A stretch of DNA of 64,000 nt from an uncultured Alphaproteobacteria bacterium (lineage in GTDB: Bacteria; Pseudomonadota; Alphaproteobacteria; CAAGCB01; CAG-977): the NCBI GenBank assembly GCA_944390195.1, contig CALXOZ010000003.1, positions 124,001 through 188,000 of the forward strand, read 5' to 3'. This document shows, one piece after another, positions 1 to 9,289 of the stretch. The notes below the pieces were generated by a model that saw nothing but the letters and a program-made list of their open reading frames with translations, had not been told where the DNA came from and did not search any database. Each line of letters starts with the position of its first letter. Within the stretch, counting starts at the first letter, position 1. The translations under genes were made by a program, and so were the position numbers.

Positions 1-168
1 AATCAAGGCATTGTTTTCGTTTTCTATGACAGTCTGGTCGTCACTGACCAATTTCGCGCCTTGGTCGATCAAGCGAAGGCATAAATCGGATTTTCCGCAT
101 CCGCTCGATCCGCAAATTAAGATGCCACTTTGCATAAATTCAACGCATGATCCGTAATACAATGCCAT
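1..168 (-). CDS. hprK: HPr kinase/phosphorylase, partial (short alphaproteobacterial form)
   Basis: Only the first 56 residues lie in the window; the gene runs off the left edge. They contain a clear Walker A loop, GSSGCGKSD, at about residues 16-24, followed by a LVSDDQ segment typical of the HprK kinase domain. The start is ATG, overlapping the stop of the kinase gene upstream as TAATG. Because the P-loop begins so near the start, the protein lacks the N-terminal domain of Firmicute HprK, as is usual in alphaproteobacteria. The family phosphorylates HPr of the PTS at a serine. Its place directly after chvI-chvG supports the call and suggests co-transcription. Confidence 0.9.
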   Translation of the reverse strand, partial: MALYYGSCVEFMQSGILICGSSGCGKSDLCLRLIDQGAKLVSDDQTVIENENNALI

Positions 169-1925
169 TATTGTTCCTGTTTTAAAAACGGTAATAAAAT
201 GATAAAAGAGGCTCCTGTAACACGACCGGTTTCATCTGTTCTGTTTTTAGCGTAAATTTTGCCGTTAAATCCAGAGATGATTTTTTCGGATATGGACAGC
301 CCCAATCCTGAATGATGACCGAATTGTTCAGCTCTTGGACGTTCGCAATAAAAACGTTGGAACAGTTTTCCTTCTTGCCCTGCGGGAATGCCGGGGCCTT
401 CGTCATTGAAGTGCATTTCCACCATATTGGTATTTTTTGTTACAACAACTGATATTGTCGAATGATCCGGAGAAAAAGAAATGGCATTGTTGATTAAATT
501 GTAAAACACTTGAGCCAATCTGGTTTCCATGCCGGATATCATCGTGTCTTTTGGCAATTCGGAAGACCACGACAAAGTGAATTTGATATTTCTTTTTGTC
601 GCGGCGTCTCCCAAATTATAAACCTCGATAAGGGATGAGAGAAGTTGATAAATATTAATGGCTTCAAATGTTTCTCTGGACAATTCCGCATCCAGACGCG
701 ATAGATTTGAAATATCGGTGATCAAACGATCCAATCGTAGGACATCTTCATGAATAATATTGATAAGGCGTTGTTTTTTTTCAGGATTTGAAATCAAATT
801 GAAAGTTTCTATGGCGCTACGCATGGAAGAAAGCGGATTTTTAATCTCATGAGAAACATCGGCGGCGAAACGTTCCGTTGCATCCAAGCGTTCCCACAAA
901 GTATCCGTCATTTTGATCAACGCGCCAGATAAAACTCCGATTTCATCGTTTCTTTTTGTTTCATCCGGAATTTTTTGACGTCTGCCGCCGCTGACGCGGA
1001 TGTTTACGGCGGCAGTGGACAACCTGTTCAAAGGCATGACGATTGTTCTCATCATAAAATAAGACAAAAGGATTGTTACAGCCAATGCAAACAAAAACAG
1101 ACGGAACACGGCCAAACGAAAAGCGGTTAGATTTTTTAAAACATTTTCAATGCCTCCGGTTACCATAATGGCTCCAACGATTTGATCGTCAAAAACAACG
1201 GGTACGGCGACACTTAATATTTTACCGTAATTTTCCAGAAATCTGACGCCAAAAGAAAAAACACCGTCTCCTAAAGCGGATCCGACTTCTTGGTAATCGA
1301 ATGCTGTCTGGTTCTTTGGTTCGTCATAAACCGGAATAGTATCTTTTTTGAAAAATTTTTTTAAAAATGAAATTTTTTCATTGTTTTTGTTTTTTAAAAA
1401 TATATTTTCATCACCGATTTGGCTGTCGGCGGTCAAAACACCGTTATGGTCGAATAACCGGACGCGAACTTTATCTAATGAGGGTAAACGTAACAAAATA
1501 CGTCTGGCGGCATCGGGCAACAAACGGAAAATCTCTTTCGGCATGCGGGTCAGCAGGTTAACCGATGAACCGAAATTAGAAAAGTAGGGATAGTTGATTT
1601 CTTGTTTTAAAAAATATCCCCGTTCCTGTCTGCGTTCCGGTTCGTCTGCCGACATGGACGAACTGAATTCCGAATGAACGGCGCCTTCACTGACGGCGAC
1701 GGCCATTAATTCCGCTTGGATCTTTAAAATTTTTATTTCGGCGTCTATCAACCCTTTTTGATAATGATCCATATATAACAGCCCTGCAACCAGCAAGGCG
1801 GGAGCCAACAGGTTTAAAAGCAACAACCGCCATGATAAAGGAGATCGCACAATCCAAAACGCTTTTAACTCTGATGATTTTTTTCTAAGACGGTCAAAAA
1901 TATTTTTATAATGATTTTGAAACAC
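168..1925 (-). CDS. chvG: ChvG-type sensor histidine kinase
   Basis: The 585-residue protein has a membrane segment at about residues 31-50, a periplasmic sensor region of some 215 residues, a second membrane segment around 268-293, a HAMP linker, a HisKA domain with the H-box motif VSHEIKNPLSS, and a HATPase_c domain with an N-box (FYNLINNA), DEGPGIP and GLGLSI motifs. It is expected to autophosphorylate and pass phosphate to the response regulator encoded 6 bases upstream. In alphaproteobacteria ChvG-ChvI controls envelope, acid and host-related responses; that role is inferred from family and gene order. The stop overlaps the hprK start by one base, pointing to one operon. Confidence 0.93.
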   Translation of the reverse strand: MFQNHYKNIFDRLRKKSSELKAFWIVRSPLSWRLLLLNLLAPALLVAGLLYMDHYQKGLIDAEIKILKIQAELMAVAVSEGAVHSEFSSSMSADEPERRQERGYFLKQEINYPYFSNFGSSVNLLTRMPKEIFRLLPDAARRILLRLPSLDKVRVRLFDHNGVLTADSQIGDENIFLKNKNNEKISFLKKFFKKDTIPVYDEPKNQTAFDYQEVGSALGDGVFSFGVRFLENYGKILSVAVPVVFDDQIVGAIMVTGGIENVLKNLTAFRLAVFRLFLFALAVTILLSYFMMRTIVMPLNRLSTAAVNIRVSGGRRQKIPDETKRNDEIGVLSGALIKMTDTLWERLDATERFAADVSHEIKNPLSSMRSAIETFNLISNPEKKQRLINIIHEDVLRLDRLITDISNLSRLDAELSRETFEAINIYQLLSSLIEVYNLGDAATKRNIKFTLSWSSELPKDTMISGMETRLAQVFYNLINNAISFSPDHSTISVVVTKNTNMVEMHFNDEGPGIPAGQEGKLFQRFYCERPRAEQFGHHSGLGLSISEKIISGFNGKIYAKNRTDETGRVTGASFIILLPFLKQEQ

Positions 1926-1931
1926 AAAAAA

Positions 1932-2636
1932 TCATCCTTCCCGATAGCGGTACCCAATACCGTAAAGTGTTTCTATACAGGAAAAGTCCTTGTCAACATC
2001 TTTGAATTTTTTGCGTAACCGCTTGATATGGCTGTCTACCGTTCGGTCGTCTATATACACGTTGGGACCATAAGCGCTGTTGATCAATTGGTCTCTGGTT
2101 TTGACGATCCCAGTTTTTTCAACTAAAGCGTATAACATTAAAAATTCTGTGATAGTTAAATCTATGGGATGTTTTTTCCACAAACACAGATGTCGCGTTT
2201 TATTCATTTCCAGTTCATTTCTTTTTATGACGACATCTTCTTGTTCATTATCAGCGCCTTTGTTTAAAACGGGTTCCGTTCTTCTGAGCAATGTTTTGAT
2301 GCGTGCGATAAGTAATTTTGGGGAAAAGGGTTTTTTTATATAATCATCCGCTCCCATGCGCAAACCGCACAGTTCATCTATTTCATCTTCTTTGCTGGTC
2401 AAAAAGATGACAGGGACATTTGATTTTTTGCGTAATTCCTGTAAAGTTTCCATGCCGTCCATGCGCGGCATTTTTATGTCCAAAACGACCAAAGACACTT
2501 GTTCTTTCAAGACGCCGTTGAGTCCGGACAAACCGTCCGTATAAGTGAAAACCTCATAGCCTTCTTCTTCCAGGATCATTGAAACGGAAGTCAGGATATT
2601 TTGATCGTCGTCAATCAAAGCAATTTTATTTCCCAC
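1932..2636 (-). CDS. chvI: ChvI-type response regulator
   Basis: This is a 234-residue OmpR/PhoB-type regulator. The receiver domain has the acidic pair at DDD near the start, the phospho-acceptor aspartate in VVLDIKMPRMDG, and a switch lysine in IKKPF. The C-terminal winged helix includes RTVDSHIKRLRKK, the recognition region. The start is GTG, chosen because AGGAG lies a few bases upstream and the product then begins MGNKIALIDDD. It is the first gene of chvI-chvG-hprK on the minus strand. Its targets cannot be read from this window. Confidence 0.93.
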   Translation of the reverse strand: MGNKIALIDDDQNILTSVSMILEEEGYEVFTYTDGLSGLNGVLKEQVSLVVLDIKMPRMDGMETLQELRKKSNVPVIFLTSKEDEIDELCGLRMGADDYIKKPFSPKLLIARIKTLLRRTEPVLNKGADNEQEDVVIKRNELEMNKTRHLCLWKKHPIDLTITEFLMLYALVEKTGIVKTRDQLINSAYGPNVYIDDRTVDSHIKRLRKKFKDVDKDFSCIETLYGIGYRYREG

Positions 2637-2705
2637 GTTAATCTCCTGTATCAGTCGTCTTTTTTTATTATTTTAACAGGGCGTTCCGTTGAAATAAAGT
2701 TTGAT

Positions 2706-3761
2706 TTAAGAGTTCTTGAAAATAGATTTCAACTGACCGCATGCCGCCATAATATCTTGACCGCGCGATTGGCGGACGGGAGCGGCATAATTATGTTCTT
2801 CAAGCAATTCGGAAAAACGTTTAATTCTTTTCTCGCTTGAACACTTTAAAGGACATCCCGTCCATTCATTGAAGGGGATTAAATTGAATTTGACAGCCAA
2901 TCCTTTGACCAACCGGATTAGCTCGCGGGCATCGGCGTCGGAATCGTTAATTCCATCCAGCATGACGTATTCCATCGTTATGTATTGACGTGTTCCGCCG
3001 ATTTCTTGAAATTTTTTACACGCATCGATCACTTCTTCCAACGGATATTTTTTATTGATAGGCATGATCTGATCGCGTATTTCGTTGTTCGGGGCATGCA
3101 GACTGATTGCCAGTTTGACACCAAGATCTTGGGCAATAAGCGGAATGACGGGAGCTATGCCGCAGGTTGACAAGGTTATACGGCGCTTTGATATGGCGAT
3201 ACCTTCTGGATCCATGATGATGCGTAGAGCTTTTTTAACGTTTTCATAATTTAACAAAGGTTCTCCCATGCCCATGACGACAATATTCGATAGATATCGG
3301 GGTTCTTGAGACGGGCTCGGCCATTCTTGATAGCTGTCCCGCGCCGCCATGAACTGAGCGACGATTTCCGATGCGCCAAGATTCCTTGTGAATTTTTGCG
3401 ATCCCGTATGGCAAAAAACACATCCGTTCGGGCACCCGATTTGCGTTGACAGACATACGGCGCCGCGATCTTCTTCTGGAATGTAGACTGTTTCGACACT
3501 TTGCCCGTCTTCAAATGAAAACAGCCACTTTCTTGTCCGGTCTGCAGAATTTTGTTCGCGCAAAACCGTCGGTCGCCGTACTGTATACCCGTTTGTTGCC
3601 AGCTTGTTACGCAAAGTTTTTCCCAAGCTGCTCATTTCCTGAAAATCGGTTTTTCCTTGCCAGTAAATCCAATGCCAAAGCTGTTTTGTCCGGAAGGGTT
3701 TTTCTCCCATTTTTTCCAATTCATTTTGCAATTCTTCGCGTGAAAGACCGATTAAATTCAT
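2706..3761 (-). CDS. rlmN: 23S rRNA (A2503-C2)/tRNA methyltransferase RlmN
   Basis: RlmN is a radical SAM enzyme that methylates C2 of A2503 in 23S rRNA and A37 of some tRNAs. The cluster-binding CxxxCxxC motif is present as CPNGCVFC, and further conserved blocks include VVMGMGEPLLNYENV and ITLSTCGI; the C-terminal segment holds the cysteine in MAACGQL. The open frame extends upstream to 3938, but the start at 3761 is chosen because AAGGAG sits 6 bases before it and the product then begins MNLIGLSREEL, giving 351 residues, close to the family norm. The longer reading would overlap the membrane-protein gene upstream. Confidence 0.93.
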   Translation of the reverse strand: MNLIGLSREELQNELEKMGEKPFRTKQLWHWIYWQGKTDFQEMSSLGKTLRNKLATNGYTVRRPTVLREQNSADRTRKWLFSFEDGQSVETVYIPEEDRGAVCLSTQIGCPNGCVFCHTGSQKFTRNLGASEIVAQFMAARDSYQEWPSPSQEPRYLSNIVVMGMGEPLLNYENVKKALRIIMDPEGIAISKRRITLSTCGIAPVIPLIAQDLGVKLAISLHAPNNEIRDQIMPINKKYPLEEVIDACKKFQEIGGTRQYITMEYVMLDGINDSDADARELIRLVKGLAVKFNLIPFNEWTGCPLKCSSEKRIKRFSELLEEHNYAAPVRQSRGQDIMAACGQLKSIFKNS

Positions 3762-3778
3762 TTTCATCTCCTTGAATA

Positions 3779-4189
3779 TTAAGGGCGGGGGAGTTTTTTT
3801 ATTAAACTTTTCGGATCCAAAACGGCTCGTGCGTGTTCCGAATAATCTGCTGTCCCTTCCGTATAAGAAAAAAGCATGAGAAACGGAACCGTGCAAAACA
3901 TTGCAGCGACGGCCCAAGCAAAATCTCCCAAAAAACAAATGAGCATAGCCTGAAAATCAATATCTCCGTCGGGTTTGGTCGGTGCTTTAAACAAAAGTCT
4001 GTAAAAGATTAAAAAAGAAGCCATAAATAAATACAAATCCGGCGTCAACATACGGTTGAAAGCACTTTCTTCCATGTCCGCTCCCAGGTAAACCCAAACG
4101 CCGCACAAAATACCGATTAAAGTGGATCTGTGCAATAAAATTCCCGAAGAAAATAAAATAAAAAAAGAATCAAGTGGCTTTTTTGACAT
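3779..4189 (-). CDS. Small membrane protein of unknown function
   Basis: The 136-residue product has about three hydrophobic segments: residues 18-36, 52-67 and 82-108. Its N-terminus is MSKKPLDSFF and its basic C-terminus ends KKLPRP. I do not recognise a family. It lies 17 bases upstream of rlmN on the same strand, so the two may be co-transcribed. The start has no strong ribosome binding site. It is divergent from the small gene at 4236. Confidence 0.65.
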   Translation of the reverse strand: MSKKPLDSFFILFSSGILLHRSTLIGILCGVWVYLGADMEESAFNRMLTPDLYLFMASFLIFYRLLFKAPTKPDGDIDFQAMLICFLGDFAWAVAAMFCTVPFLMLFSYTEGTADYSEHARAVLDPKSLIKKLPRP

Positions 4190-4235
4190 TTTATGTTAAA
4201 CCTCTGATCCGGATTATTTTACGGAGTTTGATTTT

Positions 4236-4424
4236 ATGAAAAAATCGGATCAAAAAAAAATAAAAGAAACTTTTTCCGGCTCACAAAATAACGTATTGCC
4301 GAAACTCGATCAAGAACAAGTTCCTTTTTTATATATCGCGATGAAAGAGCCTTCCGAGGAATATAAAAAAGCGCTTGCTTCGGAACGGAAGCTGTATCGC
4401 CTTATCAAAGTGAAAAAACAGTAG
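4236..4424 (+). CDS. Small hypothetical protein (62 aa)
   Basis: A short, highly charged, lysine-rich protein starting MKKSDQKKIKETF. A purine-rich ACGGAG lies about 11 bases before the ATG. No signal peptide, membrane segment or known motif is visible. It is squeezed between a divergent membrane-protein gene and a convergent lipoprotein gene, ending 2 bases before the latter's stop. The tight fit between neighbours and sensible start context favour a real gene, but no function can be given. Confidence 0.5.
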   Translation: MKKSDQKKIKETFSGSQNNVLPKLDQEQVPFLYIAMKEPSEEYKKALASERKLYRLIKVKKQ

Positions 4425-4426
4425 GG

Positions 4427-4840
4427 TTAGTCATATAACGTATCAAACATGTTTTCCGGATAAACCGGCTGATCATAAATGCCGATCAAACTGTCATAAG
4501 GGTAGGGGCTGGGGCGTGAATAACAGTTCGGAGCCGCCAAAGAGCGATAACAATAGACTTTGCGTGTGTGCCATGGCGGGCGGTTTTGTTTTTCGATTTC
4601 TGATCGTGTCATGCAATATTTGCCTTTACCGGTCAGTTTCCTTGCAACAGAGCAGTCTTTCCCCGTTATGACAGAGGCGATGTTGTCTTCCATGATTTTT
4701 CCCGTAGCCAAATAGGAAACGGTTTCTCCGGCTCCCCACACGGTTAAGGGGGCGGCACCGAAAGGCATCGAAGTGTTGGGGGTCGTCAGCCAGCATCCGC
4801 ATAAAAGAGCTATAAAAAAAAGTGTTACGATATATTTCAT
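4427..4840 (-). CDS. Conserved alphaproteobacterial lipoprotein, unknown function
   Basis: The 137-residue product begins with a lipoprotein signal (MKYIVTLFFIALLCGC, lipobox LLCGC). The mature part carries a block around residues 45-70 with TGKDCSVARKLTGKGKYC and a C-terminal block HTRKVYCYRSLAAPNCYSRP. I recall this two-block cysteine pattern (DCS...YC, then YCYR...CY.P) from small uncharacterised lipoproteins of Rhodospirillales and relatives; this is recollection rather than a search result. It probably sits in an envelope leaflet facing the periplasm. No function is known to me. Confidence 0.75.
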   Translation of the reverse strand: MKYIVTLFFIALLCGCWLTTPNTSMPFGAAPLTVWGAGETVSYLATGKIMEDNIASVITGKDCSVARKLTGKGKYCMTRSEIEKQNRPPWHTRKVYCYRSLAAPNCYSRPSPYPYDSLIGIYDQPVYPENMFDTLYD

Positions 4841-4968
4841 AAATCACCTTTTGTTTTTTTTTATTGTAACATAGCCGATCTTGTGAAAAAAAGAGATTAA
4901 AACGTCTTGTTCTTTAGGTCTTTTGAATGTAGCGTAAAACAAGTTTTTAATTAAAAGGAGTAAGTCCC

Positions 4969-5694
4969 GTGTCCGGTCAAAAAGATGAAAAAAACCCGTT
5001 GGAAGCCGAAATACTGCGCGAAGTTGCAGAGGAAATCAAAGAAGAACAGCTGAAACAGTTGTGGAAAAAGATCAGTCCGTATTTGTTCGCCGTTATCATA
5101 ACTGCTTTGATCATTACAGGGGGAATCGAATATTACAGGTATAATCAGAATCAAAGGGCATTACGAGAATCGGAACAGTTTCAAACCGCTTTGACGTTGA
5201 TCGAAACGGGTAAAGAAGAACAAGGAGCGGAAATATTAAAAACGATAAATCAAACGTCAACACTGGGATATCGTTATTTGGCGGCTTTTCATTATGCGGA
5301 TTATCTGGCTTCACAAGGCAAGGAAAAGTATCCGGAAGCCATAGACGTGTTGGATCGCGTCATCCAAGATAAAAAAGCGCCGGAACCTTTTAGAAATATG
5401 GCGTTATTTGATAAAATTTTGTTGCGTATTGAAAATGGTGACCAAGATTTTTCGCAAATGGAAGCTCAGTTGGATCATTTGGCGGCTAAAAGTGATGCGT
5501 GGTCTGCATTGGCTTTGGAAATTTCTGCGGAATTGGCATTGCGTCAAGGAAATGTTGAAAAAGCAAAAGCCCGTTGGCAACAAATTTTAAGTATGCCGAG
5601 CATATCAGAGGCTAAGAGATTGCAGGTATCAGAATATATTTCATTTGTGGATGAAAAAATTTTGCAAGAAAAAAAACAAGGGACTGATCAATGA
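4969..5694 (+). CDS. YfgM-like TPR membrane protein
   Basis: The 241-residue protein starts at GTG, 8 bases after AAAAGGAG. A cytoplasmic N-terminal arm (to about 40) is followed by one membrane helix (PYLFAVIITALIITGGI, residues 43-60) and a helical TPR-like region to the end. This is the architecture of YfgM, the ancillary SecYEG translocon subunit and periplasmic chaperone partner. Gene order yfgM-bamB-der matches that of many proteobacteria and is strong support. The stop overlaps the start of bamB by four bases (ATGA), indicating translational coupling. Confidence 0.85.
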   Translation: MSGQKDEKNPLEAEILREVAEEIKEEQLKQLWKKISPYLFAVIITALIITGGIEYYRYNQNQRALRESEQFQTALTLIETGKEEQGAEILKTINQTSTLGYRYLAAFHYADYLASQGKEKYPEAIDVLDRVIQDKKAPEPFRNMALFDKILLRIENGDQDFSQMEAQLDHLAAKSDAWSALALEISAELALRQGNVEKAKARWQQILSMPSISEAKRLQVSEYISFVDEKILQEKKQGTDQ

Positions 5695-7004
5695 AACGTT
5701 TCAAGTTTTTTCAGGTTTTTACTGCATTTACCCTTTTGGGGTTGACCGGTTGCGCTTCGGATGAACCGCCCTTGACCGGACGAAGGATTTCCGTTTTAGC
5801 CTATGGGCGAGAAATCACACCAGATGAAAATCTGAAAAAAAATTTTTTGTTGCCGAAACCGAAAACAGTCAAAGCGTGGACACAAGCTGGCGGTCTTTCT
5901 CATCATGTGATGCAAAATCCGGCTTTGGCAAAAAAGATAATGCAGGCATGGAAAACTTCAATCGGGCAGGGAGGCAGTAAAAAAAGCGTCCTGCTGGCAG
6001 AGCCGGTTGGACAAAACGGAATTGTTTATACCGTTGATTCCGCCGGCTATGTTCAAGCCGTTTCCGCTTTAAGCGGAAAAAAGATATGGGGGGTTCTTTT
6101 ACCGAAAAAAGGCGCTATCCGTAGAATTAGTTCGATCGGTTCCGGATTGGCTGTAGAAGATTCCCGTTTGTTTGTTTCTTTGGGAACGGGTGAAGTTGTC
6201 GCTTTGGATGCTCATAAGGGTTCGGAATTATGGCGGGTTAATTTGACTTCTCCGGTTCGTTCCGCTCCGACAGTTTATGGCGGACGTTTGTTCGTGATCA
6301 CGGCGGATAACCGTTTGACGGCTTTGGCTCAAGACGATGGACGGATGTTGTGGCAATATTATGCTTTCCTTGAAGATATTTCTTTGTTGGGAAGAGCCGC
6401 TCCGGCTATCAATAAAGGGATTGGTATTGCTGCTTTCGCTTCGGGGGATGTCGTTGCGTTTCGTCCTGAAAATGGCAGCATCTTATGGACAGAGGCTTTG
6501 GGTGCCGTTCGTATGAATGATGCCGGTTCCGATATCAATGATATTCGAGCCAGACCTGTCATTGATCAGGATCGTGTTTTTGTCGTATCAAGCGGAGGGC
6601 TGTTGTCTGCATTGGATTTGCGTTCCGGCGGTATCATTTGGGAACGCGAAATCGGAGGAATAAACCAACCTTGGGTCGCTGGTGATGTTTTATATGTGGT
6701 TTCCTCGTACGCCGAACTGGTCGCTTTAGAGGCTGTTTCCGGGAAAGTGTTGTGGGTTAATCAGTTGACCCAATGGAAAGATCCTGATAATAAAAAACAT
6801 CGTCTTACTTGGACGGGACCGGTTATGGCGGGAAACCGGTTGATATTGACTAATTCGGACGGGAAAGCCATCTCTGTTTCACCCAAAACGGGAACAATCA
6901 TCGGATGGGATGAAATTGATGAATCAGCAACATTACCTCCGATTGTGTTGAACGACACTTTGTATTTTGTTACTGAAAACGGAAATTTGATAGCGTATAG
7001 ATAA
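5691..7004 (+). CDS. bamB: Outer membrane assembly lipoprotein BamB (PQQ-like beta-propeller)
   Basis: A 437-residue lipoprotein with the signal MKRFKFFQVFTAFTLLGLTGC and lipobox LTGC. The mature part is a beta-propeller built from repeated blades of the PQQ type, seen as recurring patterns such as VQAVSALSGKKIWG, VVALDAHKGSELWR, LTALAQDDGRMLWQ, VVAFRPENGSILWT and LSALDLRSGGIIWE. BamB is a scaffold lipoprotein of the BAM complex that folds outer-membrane beta-barrels. It is coupled to the YfgM-like gene before it and abuts der after it with no gap. Confidence 0.92.
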   Translation: MKRFKFFQVFTAFTLLGLTGCASDEPPLTGRRISVLAYGREITPDENLKKNFLLPKPKTVKAWTQAGGLSHHVMQNPALAKKIMQAWKTSIGQGGSKKSVLLAEPVGQNGIVYTVDSAGYVQAVSALSGKKIWGVLLPKKGAIRRISSIGSGLAVEDSRLFVSLGTGEVVALDAHKGSELWRVNLTSPVRSAPTVYGGRLFVITADNRLTALAQDDGRMLWQYYAFLEDISLLGRAAPAINKGIGIAAFASGDVVAFRPENGSILWTEALGAVRMNDAGSDINDIRARPVIDQDRVFVVSSGGLLSALDLRSGGIIWEREIGGINQPWVAGDVLYVVSSYAELVALEAVSGKVLWVNQLTQWKDPDNKKHRLTWTGPVMAGNRLILTNSDGKAISVSPKTGTIIGWDEIDESATLPPIVLNDTLYFVTENGNLIAYR

Positions 7005-8441
7005 ATGACAGTGATTATTTCTTTGGTCGGCAGAACGAATGTCGGCAAATCAACTTTGTTCAACCGTTTAACCGGTCGAAAAAAAGCTTTAGTTCATGAT
7101 CGTCCCGGAGTAACTCGAGACAGGCGGGAAGGAAATGCCAATCTCTACGGTTGTCCCTTTACCGTTGTCGATACTGCCGGTTTGGAAAACGCCGGAGAAT
7201 TGGCGGATGCCATGTGGAAACAAACGCAAAAGGCTTTGTGTGTTTCGACGGCGGTTCTTTTTATGGTTGATGCACGCTCCGGATTGACACCTTTAGATAA
7301 AAAAACAGCACAGACTTTGCGAAAAACGGGAAAGCCCGTCATCTTGGTCGCAAATAAAGCGGAAGGTAAAATTCAATTCGAACATGATTTTTATTCTCTG
7401 GGATTCGGAGAACCTATATTGATTTCCGCTGAACACGGTTTGGGAATGGGAGATCTGTTCGAAGCTTTGGCTCCTTACATCCGGTCTGAAAATCCTGAAA
7501 ACAGTCAACAAGAACAAGCGGATATTACTGATAAAAGAAAACGCAACCGTAAAAATGAAAACGGAAATGAAGCTGAAGCGGATTGTCTTAATACGGAAAA
7601 TCTGAAAGAACGGATCATCGACCTTACCGTTGTCGGGCGACCGAATGTCGGAAAGTCCACTTTGGTTAATCGCTTGATCGGGGAAAACAGAATGCTGACC
7701 GGTCCGATGGCTGGGTTGACTAGAGATGCAATCTCCATTGACTGGACGTATGGAAACCGGAAGCTTCGCCTGACAGATACAGCGGGGTTACGCCGTCATG
7801 CAAAAGTTTGGGACGATATTGAAAAACTAAGTGTCGCCGATACGAAACGTGCCGCCTTCTTGGCTCAGGTTGTTATTTTGGTGCTTGATGCCGATGCTAT
7901 TTTGGATAAACAGGACTTGACCATCGCAAGGCAGGTGCTGGAGGAAGGACGGGCATTGGTCATTGCTGTTAACAAATGGGATACCGTTCAAAATAAAAAA
8001 CAAGCGTTGGAAATCTTGAATGACCGGATTTCCACATCTTTGACACAAGTAAAGGGAATTAAAACGATAACGGTTTCCGCTAAAACAGGAGAAGGGCTTG
8101 ATCGTTTGATGAAAGCCGTCTTTGATGTTTATGATATCTGGAATGCGCGTATTCCGACAGGGCGTTTAAATCGTTGGTTGATGAAAATGACGGAAATGAC
8201 ACCACCGCCTTTGTCCGCGACAAAAAGACCGATCCCGTTGAAATATATGACACAAGCGAAAACACGTCCGCCAACGTTCGCTTTATTTTCCAGCAATCCT
8301 GAAAAATTACCGGAATCATACTTGCGCTATTTGATTAAAGGATTGGCTCAAGATTTCAATATTGAAGGTGTTCCTGTCAGGATTTTGATGAGAAAAGCAA
8401 AGAATCCTTACGAAAACAAATCAAAGCCTCATAAAAAATGA
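7005..8441 (+). CDS. der: Ribosome-biogenesis GTPase Der (EngA)
   Basis: Der has two GTPase domains in tandem and a KH-like C-terminal domain; it acts in 50S subunit assembly. Here the first domain shows GRTNVGKSTLF, DTAGLE and NKAE; the second shows GRPNVGKSTLV, DTAGLR and NKWD. The linker between them (about residues 165-200) is highly charged. Length, 478 residues, fits the family. The ATG follows the bamB stop directly. The C-terminus is basic (NKSKPHKK). Confidence 0.96.
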   Translation: MTVIISLVGRTNVGKSTLFNRLTGRKKALVHDRPGVTRDRREGNANLYGCPFTVVDTAGLENAGELADAMWKQTQKALCVSTAVLFMVDARSGLTPLDKKTAQTLRKTGKPVILVANKAEGKIQFEHDFYSLGFGEPILISAEHGLGMGDLFEALAPYIRSENPENSQQEQADITDKRKRNRKNENGNEAEADCLNTENLKERIIDLTVVGRPNVGKSTLVNRLIGENRMLTGPMAGLTRDAISIDWTYGNRKLRLTDTAGLRRHAKVWDDIEKLSVADTKRAAFLAQVVILVLDADAILDKQDLTIARQVLEEGRALVIAVNKWDTVQNKKQALEILNDRISTSLTQVKGIKTITVSAKTGEGLDRLMKAVFDVYDIWNARIPTGRLNRWLMKMTEMTPPPLSATKRPIPLKYMTQAKTRPPTFALFSSNPEKLPESYLRYLIKGLAQDFNIEGVPVRILMRKAKNPYENKSKPHKK

Positions 8442-8443
8442 GC

Positions 8444-9289
8444 TTATTGCGCATGACTTGCCGGACGATTGCGTTCTAAAAAGTCCAAAAGGGTTTTTTT
8501 CGCTTTTTCATTGCTCAAAGCGCGAATATGTCCGCCTTCTTCCATGATTTCGATTTCTTTCGGGAATAAAGCTTTTTCATAAAGATCCAATGTATGATGC
8601 ACGGGAACGATTTCATCATCTTTAGTCGTTAAAAACAGCTTGGGGATTGTTATCGAAGAAACGTATTTCTCGGGGTTGTTTTCAGGGACTAAAAAAGACA
8701 GAGGATATTGAAAAGGCCATAACAACCATACCTGAGCGATTTTTTCCCGTGCGATTTTTCGTGCTTTTGAAAAGGCGCTGTCAATGACAATTCCTGAAAG
8801 TTTTTGTTGATTTTCATATTGTCCGACGGTCGATATTGTTAAAGCGGCTCCGATGCTTTGTCCGAAAACATATAAGGGTTGGTCGGGGTATTTTTTCAAT
8901 AAATAGTCGAGAGCTGTTTTTATATCGGTTTGCGATCCGGACAAACTGATTGATCCTTCCGATTTACCAAATCCTCTGTAATCCAAAGCCATCAAATTGT
9001 ATCCATGGAGGATAAGCCAAATGATACCGAATGTATGAGAGGAAATATTTTCCGCGTTACCGTGTAAATACAAGATGTTCGCTTTAGAAGGACAGGGGGC
9101 GACTTCTGCGCAATAGGCGGGAATGAACCAAGCGTGAAGACGTATGTTATCGGGGGTGTTTAAATAAACGTCTTCGTAAGGCAAACCGAGACGAGACGGA
9201 TCCGAAATGAATTTTTTTTGAGGATGCAATAAAAGACTGGAACATCCGGAAACAAAAAGAAACAAGAAAAAAATCAGCCGTTTACTCAT
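8444..9289 (-). CDS. Lipoprotein alpha/beta hydrolase (BEM46-like)
   Basis: A 281-residue protein with a lipoprotein signal (FLFLFVSGCSS). The hydrolase core shows LYLHGNAENI (oxyanion region), the nucleophile elbow GQSIG with the serine, an acidic residue in TTKDDEIVP, and a late histidine in EGGHIRA, giving a plausible Ser-Asp-His triad. The arrangement resembles the BEM46/YfhR group of serine hydrolases. The substrate is unknown. Its start overlaps the stop of the OmpA-like lipoprotein gene by four bases, so the two form one transcript; it ends 2 bases from the convergent der. Confidence 0.85.
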   Translation of the reverse strand: MSKRLIFFLFLFVSGCSSLLLHPQKKFISDPSRLGLPYEDVYLNTPDNIRLHAWFIPAYCAEVAPCPSKANILYLHGNAENISSHTFGIIWLILHGYNLMALDYRGFGKSEGSISLSGSQTDIKTALDYLLKKYPDQPLYVFGQSIGAALTISTVGQYENQQKLSGIVIDSAFSKARKIAREKIAQVWLLWPFQYPLSFLVPENNPEKYVSSITIPKLFLTTKDDEIVPVHHTLDLYEKALFPKEIEIMEEGGHIRALSNEKAKKTLLDFLERNRPASHAQ